A stretch of DNA of 15,358 nt, from NCBI GenBank assembly GCA_027317105.1, contig DAHVFH010000072.1, positions 1 to 15,358 of the forward strand, in the 5' to 3' direction. Of the stretch, positions 1 through 7,474 are shown in pieces. Each line of letters starts with the position of its first letter. Within the stretch, counting starts at the first letter, position 1. The notes beneath the pieces were generated by a model, which was not told where the DNA came from, did no database searches, and saw nothing but the letters and a program-made list of their open reading frames with translations. The stretch comes from Cytophagales bacterium. Lineage in GTDB: Bacteria; Bacteroidota; Bacteroidia; Cytophagales; Cyclobacteriaceae. A program made the translations under genes and the position numbers.

Positions 1-161
1 TACAAAGTATTTACAAAGTGAACATGATTCATTCTAAAACGAAACAAACATTTTCCAAAGTTGTTACACTATCAAATCACCAAAAAAATATTTTGAAAAA
101 TTTAAAGTGTAGTGTATAAAATAGGGGCTAAATTTGGGTAATTAACAGAAAGACTTTAATC

Positions 162-197
162 TCGGCTTCCTTTGTTATGATGTTTCCCTGAAGCCGA
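162..197. repeat. Short inverted repeat at the left edge of the repeat cluster
   Basis: An 8-bp perfect inverted repeat, TCGGCTTC at 162-169 and GAAGCCGA at 190-197, has a 20-nt loop. It lies next to the GAGCC-type palindromes and may belong to the same intergenic repeat population. The DNA before it (1-161) is AT-rich and shows no gene or other structure that I can support. Confidence 0.5.
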
Positions 198-204
198 AGG
201 AAGA

Positions 205-500
205 ACTCAGAGCCATAGGCTCGACATATTTTTACAACCACAAATTTTAATCCCTGGGATAAAATCTACAAAGGATGAAGAGAGCCGTAGGCTCGGCACA
301 TGACGGCTCTTGGTAACAACGGACTGAAGTCCGTTGTTACAACATTGGCCGAGGCTACGCCTCTCAAAAGTATTTCAAAGACTTAAACTTCATCAACCTC
401 GTCCAAAGAGCCATAGGCTCGATACATTTGTAACCCCGGATTTCAATCCGTGGGATAAAAACAAAAACATGAATACAGAGTGCCATCGGCACGGTACATA
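205..500. repeat. Cluster of GAGCC-TA-GGCTC palindromic repeats
   Basis: At least five related palindromes of about 13 bp occur here: GAGCCATAGGCTC at 210-222 and 408-420, GAGCCGTAGGCTC at 282-294, GAGGCTACGCCTC at 351-363, and the variant GTGCCATCGGCAC at 480-492. Two copies (about 209-265 and 407-461) are followed by the same kind of tail, which reads roughly 'acaT..T.taac..c..atttcaatccgtgggataaaa'. A long hairpin with a 13-bp perfect stem (313-325 and 328-340) sits in the middle. No ORF spans this stretch. Palindromes like these resemble REP-type intergenic repeats; a REP-associated (Y1) transposase is not present here, so mobility is inference. Confidence 0.75.
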
Positions 501-502
501 TC

Positions 503-801
503 TTATATAGGCAACTGAATAATAAACTCACTCCCCTCTCCCTCCTTCGTCTCCACTTTCAACTCCCCACCATGTGCTTTCACAATATCATAACTCAAAC
601 TCAAACCTAGCCCAGTGCCCTGCCCGGTGGGTTTAGTGGTAAAGAAAGGCTGAAATATTTTATCAACTACTTTTTGTGGAATGCCTGTGCCGTTGTCTTT
701 GACTTTGACTTTGATTATCGCCTCACCACGGTTGGCTCATAGCCCGCAATGTTTTGTTTGGCTTTTTCCGACACGGTGTAAAAGGCGTTGGTAATTAAGG
801 C
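503..801 (-). pseudogene. Frameshifted remnant of a sensor histidine kinase ATPase domain
   Basis: Read on the minus strand, this is the C-terminal HATPase_c domain of a two-component sensor kinase. The distal part, ending in a TAA at 505-503, gives DNGTGIP (G1 box), then the F-box-like IFQPFFTTKP, then GTGLGLSLSYDIVKAHGGEL (G2 box) and a short tail. The proximal part, LITNAFYTVSEKA followed by QNIAGYEPTV (the N-box helix), lies in a different frame. It runs into a stop near 728, where a frameshift and probably a deletion of several codons removed the link. The sensor, HAMP and phospho-acceptor regions are absent. Homology ends abruptly at about 799-801, where a foreign fragment on the other strand begins. 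It is non-functional as it stands; the family assignment is firm. Confidence 0.85.
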
Positions 802-1026
802 ATTTTTTGGACAGCCAAGGAATTCATTAGAGAAGGTGCTTACAACATGACTTTAAATGGTAATCGCAAGCGAGTATCGATTCGAGGAAATCGCGAGAGT
901 ACAAAAAAAGGAAATGCTTTGTCTGTCCAATGCGTCAGGATAAAATTAAGTCGATGGAGAATTAAATCAACCCCCCAAGTTGATGTTGGTCAGTTGTCGT
1001 TAGGTCGCCTGACCAACGACTCTTGA
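802..1026 (+). pseudogene. Fragment of a FISUMP (Fibrobacter major paralogous) domain protein
   Basis: An open frame without a start begins at about 802 and reads FWTAKEFIREGAYNMTLNG, then a short Arg/Ser-rich stretch, then KKGNALSVQCVRI. The pattern 'FWTA...AYN.TLN...K..G.SV.CVR' matches the C-terminal end of FISUMP-type domains (formylglycine-enzyme-like folds common in secreted Bacteroidota proteins). Family likeness fades after about 951. The remaining codons read through a GTTGGTC hairpin to a TGA at 1024-1026. There is no promoter, start codon or signal peptide, so it is a decayed fragment fused by rearrangement to the kinase remnant. The assignment is by motif recognition only and is moderately secure. 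Confidence 0.6.
985..1017. repeat. GTTGGTC/GACCAAC hairpin, copy 1
   Basis: GTTGGTCAG (985-993) pairs perfectly with CTGACCAAC (1009-1017) across a 15-nt loop. It shares the GTTGGTC...GACCAAC core with hairpins at 1142-1164, 13092-13114 and 14925-14949. Confidence 0.7.
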
Positions 1027-1141
1027 TTTCAGTGCGAAGACGAATTGATTATTTTTGTGGGTACAAATCAAACAAGTTTTTTATTGTTGTTTGCGGATGA
1101 GTTTGGTTTTCTCACCCATCATTCAGAGATTTAGGAACGGG
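1027..1141. other. Gene-free spacer between two hairpins
   Basis: This AT-rich stretch lies between the first and second GTTGGTC hairpins. I see no coding signal, terminator or promoter match in it. The following stretch, 1165-1445, is also without a supported feature. A start codon at 1284 would extend the next gene upstream, but its added codons are not family-like. Confidence 0.5.
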
Positions 1142-1164
1142 ATTGTTGGTCAGCGACCAACAAT
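1142..1164. repeat. GTTGGTC/GACCAAC hairpin, copy 2
   Basis: A perfect 10-bp stem, ATTGTTGGTC (1142-1151) and GACCAACAAT (1155-1164), closes on the 3-nt loop AGC. The same 23-bp palindrome plus the flanking AAC recurs identically at 13092-13117, about 12 kb away. Confidence 0.85.
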
Positions 1165-1445
1165 AACTTCAGGCGGGAACGCATTTTACCAACGACAGAT
1201 CTTTACAAAAGTACTCCTATTTCTTGCCTAGGGTATCGTGCGGTTTCCAATGGAGACTGGCAAAGAAATAAATTGGCGATAATGTGATGTGCCGTCCTGT
1301 CTTTCAACCTGAGAGAAGCCAAATCGAAAAGAATTCTAAAACATTCTTTCGAAATGATTTTCACAACTCAAAATATGACTACCCGAATAAATTCATTTAT
1401 TTAGCAAGTAAGTTCGTTTTAAAAGCGTCTTCATTTACTTTGCTA

Positions 1446-3281
1446 ATGACAAATTCCTCCATAAAAATTAACCACAAAAAGCTGAACACCATTCGGGTGG
1501 ATATTAGGAAACAGAATGTCGAAGATGGGTCGGTCATTCTACATTCTGCTGTGCCTCTGGAGCCTCATCCTTTCCGACTAACGGATCGATTGCAACATTG
1601 GGCTGTCGTTGCGCCAAATAGAGTTTTTATTGGCGGGAAAAACAGTGCAGGCAAATGGGAGGCCTTAACGTATTCTGAAACATTTGCGAAAGTGAAAAGC
1701 ATTGCGCAGGCATTGCTGGGCAGTAACTGTTCTACAGAAAAGCCTTTAGCCATCTTAAGTGAAAATAGTATTGAACATGCGCTGATCGCATTGGCTGCCT
1801 TGCATGTAGGCATTCCCTATTCCCCTATAAATCCGGCCTATGCATTGCGCTCGACCGATTTCGCTAAACTGAAGCGTATCATTTCGTTGCTCACACCCGG
1901 TCTGCTCTTTGTCAGTGATGCAAAAAAATACGAGCACGCCTTAACCATTTTTGATAAAGATTTGGAAATTGTAAGTCTGATCCATCCCGTTGATCATCCC
2001 AACTTTACTTTCTTTGATAAATGGCTTGAGCTAACACCTACTCCTCAAGTGGAGGAAGCATTCCAAGCTATCACACCTCATACGGTCGCTAAAATTTTGT
2101 TTACCTCTGGCTCCACCGGTTTGCCGAAAGGAGTAATTAATACCCACGAAAACATCAGCACCAATTGGCAACAGCTCACGCAAACCTTGGCCTTTGTGAA
2201 AGAAGAGGTTCCTGAGTTTATTGATTGGCTTCCATGGAGCCATACATTTGGTGGCAACCATAACTTTGGCCTCGCGCTTTACAATGGAGGTTCCTTTTAC
2301 ATTGATGATGGCGATCCGACACCGCAAGGAATCGCGACTACCGTGTCGAATTTAAAAGGGCGAAAACCAACGATTTATTTTAATGTGCCCAAAGGATTTG
2401 AAGCGTTGATTCCTTTTTTTAAAGCGGATAAACAACTGCGCGAAACTTTTTTCAGCAACCTAAAAATGCTTTTCTATGCAGCGGCCAGCATGTCGCAACA
2501 TACCAGAGATGAATGGGAAGAATTGTCCATTGAAAGCATTGGAAAAAAAATAGTGATCAGTACGGCCTTAGGCTGTACGGAGGCAAGTCCGGCAACATTG
2601 ATTGCCAGTGAACCATTTGGTTTAGCTGGCCAAATTGGTGTTCCCATCCCCGGACTTGAATTGAAATTAGTTCCCCTAGACGGGAAGTGGGAGGCCCGGT
2701 ATCGCGGCAAAAATATTTTTCCCGGATATTGGAGACAACCTGAGTTAACGGCCACGTGTTTTGACGAGGAAGGTTTTTATTGTTCGGGAGACGCCCTAAA
2801 GTTTGTCGATGAAGAGGATGTCAATAAGGGAATGATTTTCGATGGAAGGATAGCGGAAGATTTTAAGCTCAGCACCGGCACGTGGGTAAATGTGGGTATA
2901 TTGCGAACGCAATTAATTGCTGCCGGCAAGGGATTGATTCAGGATGTCTTGATCACTGGTCATGACAAGGATTATGTTGGGGCTATCGTTTTTCCCGCTT
3001 TGGATTATTGCAGAAACCTGATCGGATTAGATAGCAATGCTAGGCAGGCTGACCTTATCCGTCATCCTCTCTTGAAGAAAAAATTAAATGAAATCTTGAG
3101 CGAACTTGCTGGCCATGGTACTGGAAGTGCTACCTTGGTGAAATGTGCCGTGTTTGCTGATTTTGTGTTAAGTGTAGAGAAGGGAGAAATAACTGAAAAA
3201 GGTTCTATCAATCAGCGAATGACCTTACAAAATCACCAAGTGTTTGTAGACAAACTCTATGAAATTGAAATTCCGGATTAA
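1446..3281 (+). CDS. Feruloyl-CoA synthase-like acyl-CoA ligase (ANL superfamily)
   Basis: This is an ATP-dependent acyl/aryl-CoA ligase of 611 aa that activates a carboxylic acid through an acyl-adenylate to its CoA thioester in the cytoplasm. ANL signatures are in order: P-loop TSGSTGLPKG (220-229), the adenine-pocket motif ALGCTEASP with E379, YCSGD (445-449), FDGR hinge (465-468), and the candidate catalytic lysine K585 in TEKGSINQR. The stretch around WLPWSHTFGGNHNFG and the long C-terminal domain match the feruloyl-CoA synthase branch, where a hydroxycinnamate is the usual substrate; here the substrate is inference. I chose ATG 1446 because the 54 extra codons from an ATG at 1284 are Lys/Phe/Asn-rich and unlike the family, and the protein then has the family's usual length. 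No aromatic-catabolism genes (such as enoyl-CoA hydratase/lyase) flank it, so it stands alone. Confidence 0.85.
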   Translation: MTNSSIKINHKKLNTIRVDIRKQNVEDGSVILHSAVPLEPHPFRLTDRLQHWAVVAPNRVFIGGKNSAGKWEALTYSETFAKVKSIAQALLGSNCSTEKPLAILSENSIEHALIALAALHVGIPYSPINPAYALRSTDFAKLKRIISLLTPGLLFVSDAKKYEHALTIFDKDLEIVSLIHPVDHPNFTFFDKWLELTPTPQVEEAFQAITPHTVAKILFTSGSTGLPKGVINTHENISTNWQQLTQTLAFVKEEVPEFIDWLPWSHTFGGNHNFGLALYNGGSFYIDDGDPTPQGIATTVSNLKGRKPTIYFNVPKGFEALIPFFKADKQLRETFFSNLKMLFYAAASMSQHTRDEWEELSIESIGKKIVISTALGCTEASPATLIASEPFGLAGQIGVPIPGLELKLVPLDGKWEARYRGKNIFPGYWRQPELTATCFDEEGFYCSGDALKFVDEEDVNKGMIFDGRIAEDFKLSTGTWVNVGILRTQLIAAGKGLIQDVLITGHDKDYVGAIVFPALDYCRNLIGLDSNARQADLIRHPLLKKKLNEILSELAGHGTGSATLVKCAVFADFVLSVEKGEITEKGSINQRMTLQNHQVFVDKLYEIEIPD

Positions 3282-3307
3282 CCAATACAAGGACGTAAGC
3301 AAAGTAA

Positions 3308-3450
3308 TGAACGTCATTGCGAGCACCTGCGATGGATTTGTGTGGATGCGCGAAGCAATCTTCTTCAACGAACCCGATTGCTATTGTGCTATCGGGAAGG
3401 GGATCGCTTCGCCCCTCTCGCTTCCCCCACTGGTACTCGCGATGACGTCA
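3308..3450. repeat. MITE/REP-like element with terminal and internal inverted repeats
   Basis: The left end ACGTCATTGCGAG (from 3311) and the right end CTCGCGATGACGT (to 3448) form imperfect terminal inverted repeats. The right end continues as GGTACTCGCGATGACGTCA. Inside, GCGAAGCAATC (about 3352-3362) is repeated in inverse as GATCGCTTCGC (about 3403-3413), so the whole element folds as a nested cruciform. 'GTCATTGCGAG...GAAGCAATC...' repeats of this kind are frequent between genes in Bacteroidota genomes. It carries no transposase; the short reading frame across it (3259-3459) is a by-product. Confidence 0.8.
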
Positions 3451-3456
3451 ACTTGT

Positions 3457-3464
3457 TAGCTTTG
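3457..3464 (+). promoter_or_regulatory. Bacteroidota -7 promoter element for the M20 peptidase
   Basis: TAGCTTTG is a perfect match to the Bacteroidota sigma-ABfr -7 consensus TAnnTTTG. Transcription would begin near 3468-3470, giving a leader of about 30 nt before ATG 3500. No clear TTG -33 box lies at the usual spacing; that position falls inside the right end of the preceding inverted-repeat element. Confidence 0.5.
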
Positions 3465-3499
3465 TGTAACACCAGTAATAGGATTCAAACCTTAAAACC

Positions 3500-5032
3500 A
3501 TGATCAGATTTTTCTTCGTATTTGCTTTTACCGTTTTGTTACAGGGCATATCCACCGGCCAAACTTCCCTACACCAATATATTTTTGATCAGAAAAATCA
3601 GCATCTGTGGCTCACGGAATATCAACAATTTCTTTCGATCCCGAATGTGTTGAAAGATTCTGTTAATATCGCCCGCAACGCGGCTTATATTGGTGATTTG
3701 TTAAAGCAAAATGGCGTTGCTGCCGAATTGCTGGTCTCAGGGAAACCGAATTCCGCACCTGTGGTTTTTGGAGAAGTGCTGGTGCCTGGCGCCACTACCA
3801 CACTTGCCTTTTATGCGCATTATGACGGGCAGCCTGTCAATCCGAAACAGTGGGCCGAAGGGCTAGAACCTTTTTTACCGGTGCTAATGAGTGACCGACT
3901 AGATAAAGGCGGGAAGTCGATTCCCTTTCCAAAAGCAGATGAACCGGTTCAGCCGAATTGGCGAATGTATGCGCGTGGTTCTTCGGATGACAAGGCAGGT
4001 GTGTTCGCCATAATCAAAGCGTATGAGACGCTGCTTAAAACCGGAAGGAAACCTTCTGTTAATATTAAATTCTTTTTTGAAGGCGAAGAAGAAGCTGGGT
4101 CAATCAACCTGGATGTTATTTTTAAAAAGTACAAAGAGAAGCTTAACGCAGATCTCTGGATTATTTGTGATGGGCCTAGAAATATTTCGGGCAAAAAGCA
4201 AGTGGTGTTTGGGGTGCGCGGTGACGTCAATCTGGATTTAAAAATATATGCGTCCAAGCGTCCGCTCCACAGTGGCAACTACGGAAACTGGGCGCCCAAT
4301 CCCGCCATGCGGCTGGCGCAATTGCTGAGCAGCATGAAAGACAAAAATGGTAAGGTATTAATTGCCGGATTTTACGATGATGTGAAACCACTTTCAGAAT
4401 CCGAACGAAAGGCCCTCGCTAAAATCCCTGCAGTTGAATCAATTTTAAAAGAGGATTTGGCGCTCGCCCAACCGGATGGTGAAGGGAAAAGTTTTATGGA
4501 ATTGCTCACTTTGCCCACCCTTAATATTAACGGAATGCAAAGCGGCAATGTGGGGAGCATGGCCAGCAACGTAATCCCTACCGAGGCGAATGCGGTTCTG
4601 GATTTACGTTTGGTGCTGGGTAATGATGTGAATCGTCAAGTCAAGAAGGTTGTTGATCACCTGGTGAAAGAAGGATATAAGGTGATCGATCATGAACCAT
4701 CAGATGCGGAACGCAAACAATTTCCTTTATTGGCAAAGCTGGTGATGAGACCTGGTGGCTATAATGCGCAACGTACACCCATGGACTTGCCCTTAGCTCA
4801 AAAAGTAGTGGATGCCGTAGAAACCACGATTGATTATGAAGTTGTAAAAGTTCCCTCTGCCGGTGGTAGTCTACCGCTTTATTTGTTTGAAACGATTTTG
4901 AATGCCAAGCCAATCACTATTCCAATTGTTAACTACGACAATAACCAACACGCGGAAAACGAGAATGTAATCTTGAATTATTTATGGGAAGGCATGGAGA
5001 CAATGGCTGCCGTGATGGCGATGAAAAAGTGA
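3500..5032 (+). CDS. Exported M20-family metallopeptidase (dipeptidase-like)
   Basis: A 510-aa zinc-dependent peptidase of the M20 (ArgE/DapE/CPG2/carnosinase) family, probably hydrolysing dipeptides or acylated amino acids. An N-terminal hydrophobic stretch ending in STGQ (residues 1-21) is a signal peptide with no lipobox Cys, so the enzyme should act in the periplasm. The metal and catalytic residues are present: H107 and D109 in YAHYDGQP, the bridging Asp in ARGSSDDKAG (163-164), the catalytic/ligand Glu pair E197-E198 in EGEEEAGS, D224 in CDGP, and H484 in NQHAENEN. The dimerisation (lid) domain, about 235-390, contains H257 in LHSGNYG, which matches the active-site-completing His of the family. 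The gene has its own -7 element, and 185 bp separates it from the next gene. Substrate cannot be told. Confidence 0.9.
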   Translation: MIRFFFVFAFTVLLQGISTGQTSLHQYIFDQKNQHLWLTEYQQFLSIPNVLKDSVNIARNAAYIGDLLKQNGVAAELLVSGKPNSAPVVFGEVLVPGATTTLAFYAHYDGQPVNPKQWAEGLEPFLPVLMSDRLDKGGKSIPFPKADEPVQPNWRMYARGSSDDKAGVFAIIKAYETLLKTGRKPSVNIKFFFEGEEEAGSINLDVIFKKYKEKLNADLWIICDGPRNISGKKQVVFGVRGDVNLDLKIYASKRPLHSGNYGNWAPNPAMRLAQLLSSMKDKNGKVLIAGFYDDVKPLSESERKALAKIPAVESILKEDLALAQPDGEGKSFMELLTLPTLNINGMQSGNVGSMASNVIPTEANAVLDLRLVLGNDVNRQVKKVVDHLVKEGYKVIDHEPSDAERKQFPLLAKLVMRPGGYNAQRTPMDLPLAQKVVDAVETTIDYEVVKVPSAGGSLPLYLFETILNAKPITIPIVNYDNNQHAENENVILNYLWEGMETMAAVMAMKK

Positions 5033-5217
5033 AATCATTAAAGAACGTTGGGTGGATTTTTTTTTGTTTTTGTTTTCTGATTATCTCGACTCTGTGTAAA
5101 TAGCGATAAAGTTTAGGCAAATTGAAGAAATAGAGAAACCAAGGGCACTGGAGAGGGTCTAAGTTGAGCTATTTGGTCACCTACGCTGACTTTTGTTGAA
5201 GATCCATTTTGTGAAGA

Positions 5218-7401
5218 ATGAACATAAGGTTACTTATTTGGGGTTTAATTGGATTAGGTATCTCTATAGGTTCTTGTTTTGGCCAGACTCATTCGGTGGC
5301 AAGAAAATGGAATGAGGTACTTATTCAGGGTATCCGAAACGATTTTGCGCGACCCACTGCCAACGCAAGAAGTCTTTTCCATATTTCGGCTGCCATGTAT
5401 GATGCATGGGCCGTATTTGAGCCAGGGGTGTCTCCCTTTTTTCTGGGGCAAAAAGTAGGAGACTTTGAAATCCCATTTAATGGCTTTCCCTATCAACTGG
5501 ACCAACGATCATCGCTGCGAAATGAAACCATTAGCTATGCCGCGTACACGCTAATGTTGCATCGTTATCAATACTCTCCGGGTTTTGTTAAAACAAAACA
5601 TTTAATGGATAGTCTAATGATCGCACTTGGTTATCAAGTGGGTTATACCAGCTCAGATTATTCAACGGGCTCTGCTGCTTCTTTAGGGGTTTATATCGGA
5701 GAACAAATAAATTTATTTGGACTACAAGATGGATCAAATGAAGCCGGAGGGTATGTAGATTTATATTATAGCCCGGTCAACTGTCCGCTTAATCTTACGC
5801 TTTCTGTGCCTAATTTTTTAGAGTACGCTAACCGCTGGCAACCGCTTCAATTTGGTTCCTCATTTGTGGATCAAAATGGTAATGCAATTCAATCTGGAGT
5901 TACCCCTTTTCTTGGTGCTGAATGGGGTAATGTTGTTCCTTTTGCTTTAGATAAATCTTCTAAAACGGATTTCATTAGAGATGGGCATAACTATACGGTT
6001 TACCATGATCCAGGGCCACCTGCGCTGATTGATACGATCAGCGGAAACTCCTTCAATGACCCCTACAAATGGGGATTTACTATGGTATCCGCTTGGTCAG
6101 CGCAGCTTGATCGGTCGGATGGCGTAATGTTGGACATATCACCGGCCAGTATCGGCAATCTTGATATCAATCAGTTTCCGAATTCGCCTACTGACTATCC
6201 CAAATTCTATAACTTCATGATGGGTGGCGATATTAGTAAAGGTTATTCGATCAATCCAAAAACAAATCAACCCTATGTTCCGCAACTAGTTCCTCGTGGT
6301 GATTACAATAGAGTGCTGGCTCAGTTCTGGGCTGATGGGCCAAGTTCTGAAACACCGCCAGGTCATTGGTTTACCATACTCAATTATGTTGCCGATCAGC
6401 CGCAGCTAGTCAAGAAGTTTGGAGGTGTTGGAAAATTGATGGATCCGTTGGAATGGGATGTTAAATCCTATTTAACGCTTGGTGGCGCAGTGCATGATGC
6501 AGCCATTTCGATTTGGAGTGCAAAGGGATATTATGATTATGTGCGTCCTATCTCAGCCATTCGGTACATGGCAACAAGGGGCCAATCTAGCGATCCCAAT
6601 CTTCCCCGGTATAGTAAGGCGGGAATTCCGTTGATAAAGGGATTAGTTGAACTCATTCAGGAAGGTGACTCGTTGGCAGGACCCTCTAATGAAAATATTA
6701 ACGAAATAAAAATATATGCGTGGCGAGGTTTCAGTGTTGTTAAAAACCCTATAAATGTTGAAGCAGGAGTGGGATGGATAATGGCGAGGGATTGGTGGCC
6801 TTACCAGAAGCCGACCTTTGTCACACCTCCTTTTGCTGGTTACACCTCTGGGCATTCTGGCTTTTCCAGAGCGGCAGCGCAAGTATTAACATTGATTACA
6901 GGTGACGAATATTTCCCGGGTGGATTGGGGGAATTTGTTGCCAAAAAGGATCAATTTCTTTTCGTTGAAAAAGGACCGAGCGTAGATGTAATACTTCAAT
7001 GGGCAAGATATTTTGATGCTGCTGACCAATGCAGCTTAAGTAGAATTTGGGGAGGCATCCATACCCCGATTGATGATTTGCCCGCAAGAAAAATTGGATC
7101 ACTAGTAGGAAATAAAGCCTACCAATTTGCTAATCAGTATTTTCAAGCTTTTGGAAATATTGAAAACAACATTATAGGATTCCCCAATCCTTCCAGTGGG
7201 ATAATAAACGTAACAGGAGTGCCGATTGATTCAATAAACGATTTCTTAATTGTTGATCCTTTGGGTCAGTCAATGAAAGCTTTAAATTATTTAAAATTCG
7301 TATCCGGAAATCAGGTTGTGCTTGATTTAAGTAACTTGAGTAAGGGAGTTTATTTTCTGGTGTGTCCCACAGTTAACCCTTTTCGCATTCTTCTGAAGTA
7401 A
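5218..7401 (+). CDS. T9SS-exported vanadium-dependent haloperoxidase
   Basis: A 727-aa PAP2/haloperoxidase-superfamily enzyme that would use vanadate and hydrogen peroxide to oxidise halides to hypohalous acid (or act as a related phosphatase). The vanadate site is complete: K436 and R443-P444 in KGYYDYVRP (K-x6-RP), S544-G545-H546 in YTSGHSGF (in place of the usual PSGH), and S608-R609 with H615 and D619 in SRIWGGIHTPIDD. Residues 1-23 form a signal peptide ending SCFGQ. A weak lipobox (IGSC, Cys20) is possible but unlikely with the T9SS tail. The last ~75 residues (FPNPSSGIINV ... LSKGVYFLV ... FRILLK) are a type A T9SS sorting domain, predicting secretion or surface anchoring. It is followed after 73 bp, on the same strand, by another T9SS cargo and is probably co-transcribed with it. 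Halide preference is unknown. Confidence 0.9.
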   Translation: MNIRLLIWGLIGLGISIGSCFGQTHSVARKWNEVLIQGIRNDFARPTANARSLFHISAAMYDAWAVFEPGVSPFFLGQKVGDFEIPFNGFPYQLDQRSSLRNETISYAAYTLMLHRYQYSPGFVKTKHLMDSLMIALGYQVGYTSSDYSTGSAASLGVYIGEQINLFGLQDGSNEAGGYVDLYYSPVNCPLNLTLSVPNFLEYANRWQPLQFGSSFVDQNGNAIQSGVTPFLGAEWGNVVPFALDKSSKTDFIRDGHNYTVYHDPGPPALIDTISGNSFNDPYKWGFTMVSAWSAQLDRSDGVMLDISPASIGNLDINQFPNSPTDYPKFYNFMMGGDISKGYSINPKTNQPYVPQLVPRGDYNRVLAQFWADGPSSETPPGHWFTILNYVADQPQLVKKFGGVGKLMDPLEWDVKSYLTLGGAVHDAAISIWSAKGYYDYVRPISAIRYMATRGQSSDPNLPRYSKAGIPLIKGLVELIQEGDSLAGPSNENINEIKIYAWRGFSVVKNPINVEAGVGWIMARDWWPYQKPTFVTPPFAGYTSGHSGFSRAAAQVLTLITGDEYFPGGLGEFVAKKDQFLFVEKGPSVDVILQWARYFDAADQCSLSRIWGGIHTPIDDLPARKIGSLVGNKAYQFANQYFQAFGNIENNIIGFPNPSSGIINVTGVPIDSINDFLIVDPLGQSMKALNYLKFVSGNQVVLDLSNLSKGVYFLVCPTVNPFRILLK

Positions 7402-7474
7402 AGGTTCTAATATTTTTTATAATCAGAAGTAAGAAGCGGCAACGGGCTATGACAAAGTTAAAGAAAATGAAAAG

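Noticed and set aside
205..500. CRISPR array
   Set aside because: Repeats are irregularly spaced, variable and palindromic, with no uniform spacers and no cas genes.
1284..1445. 54-codon N-terminal extension of the acyl-CoA ligase
   Set aside because: The added codons are Lys/Phe/Asn-rich and unlike the family; ATG 1446 gives the expected length.
3259..3459. 66-codon plus-strand frame after the ligase
   Set aside because: It lies almost wholly inside the inverted-repeat element and overlaps the ligase end; no protein-like pattern.
5040..5217. Terminator and promoter in the T-rich gap before the haloperoxidase
   Set aside because: The T-run near 5057-5075 has no stable stem before it, and I found no TAnnTTTG match upstream of ATG 5218.
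5257..5283. Lipoprotein signal (IGSC, Cys20) in the haloperoxidase
   Set aside because: The lipobox is weak and the T9SS tail argues for signal peptidase I cleavage after GQ.
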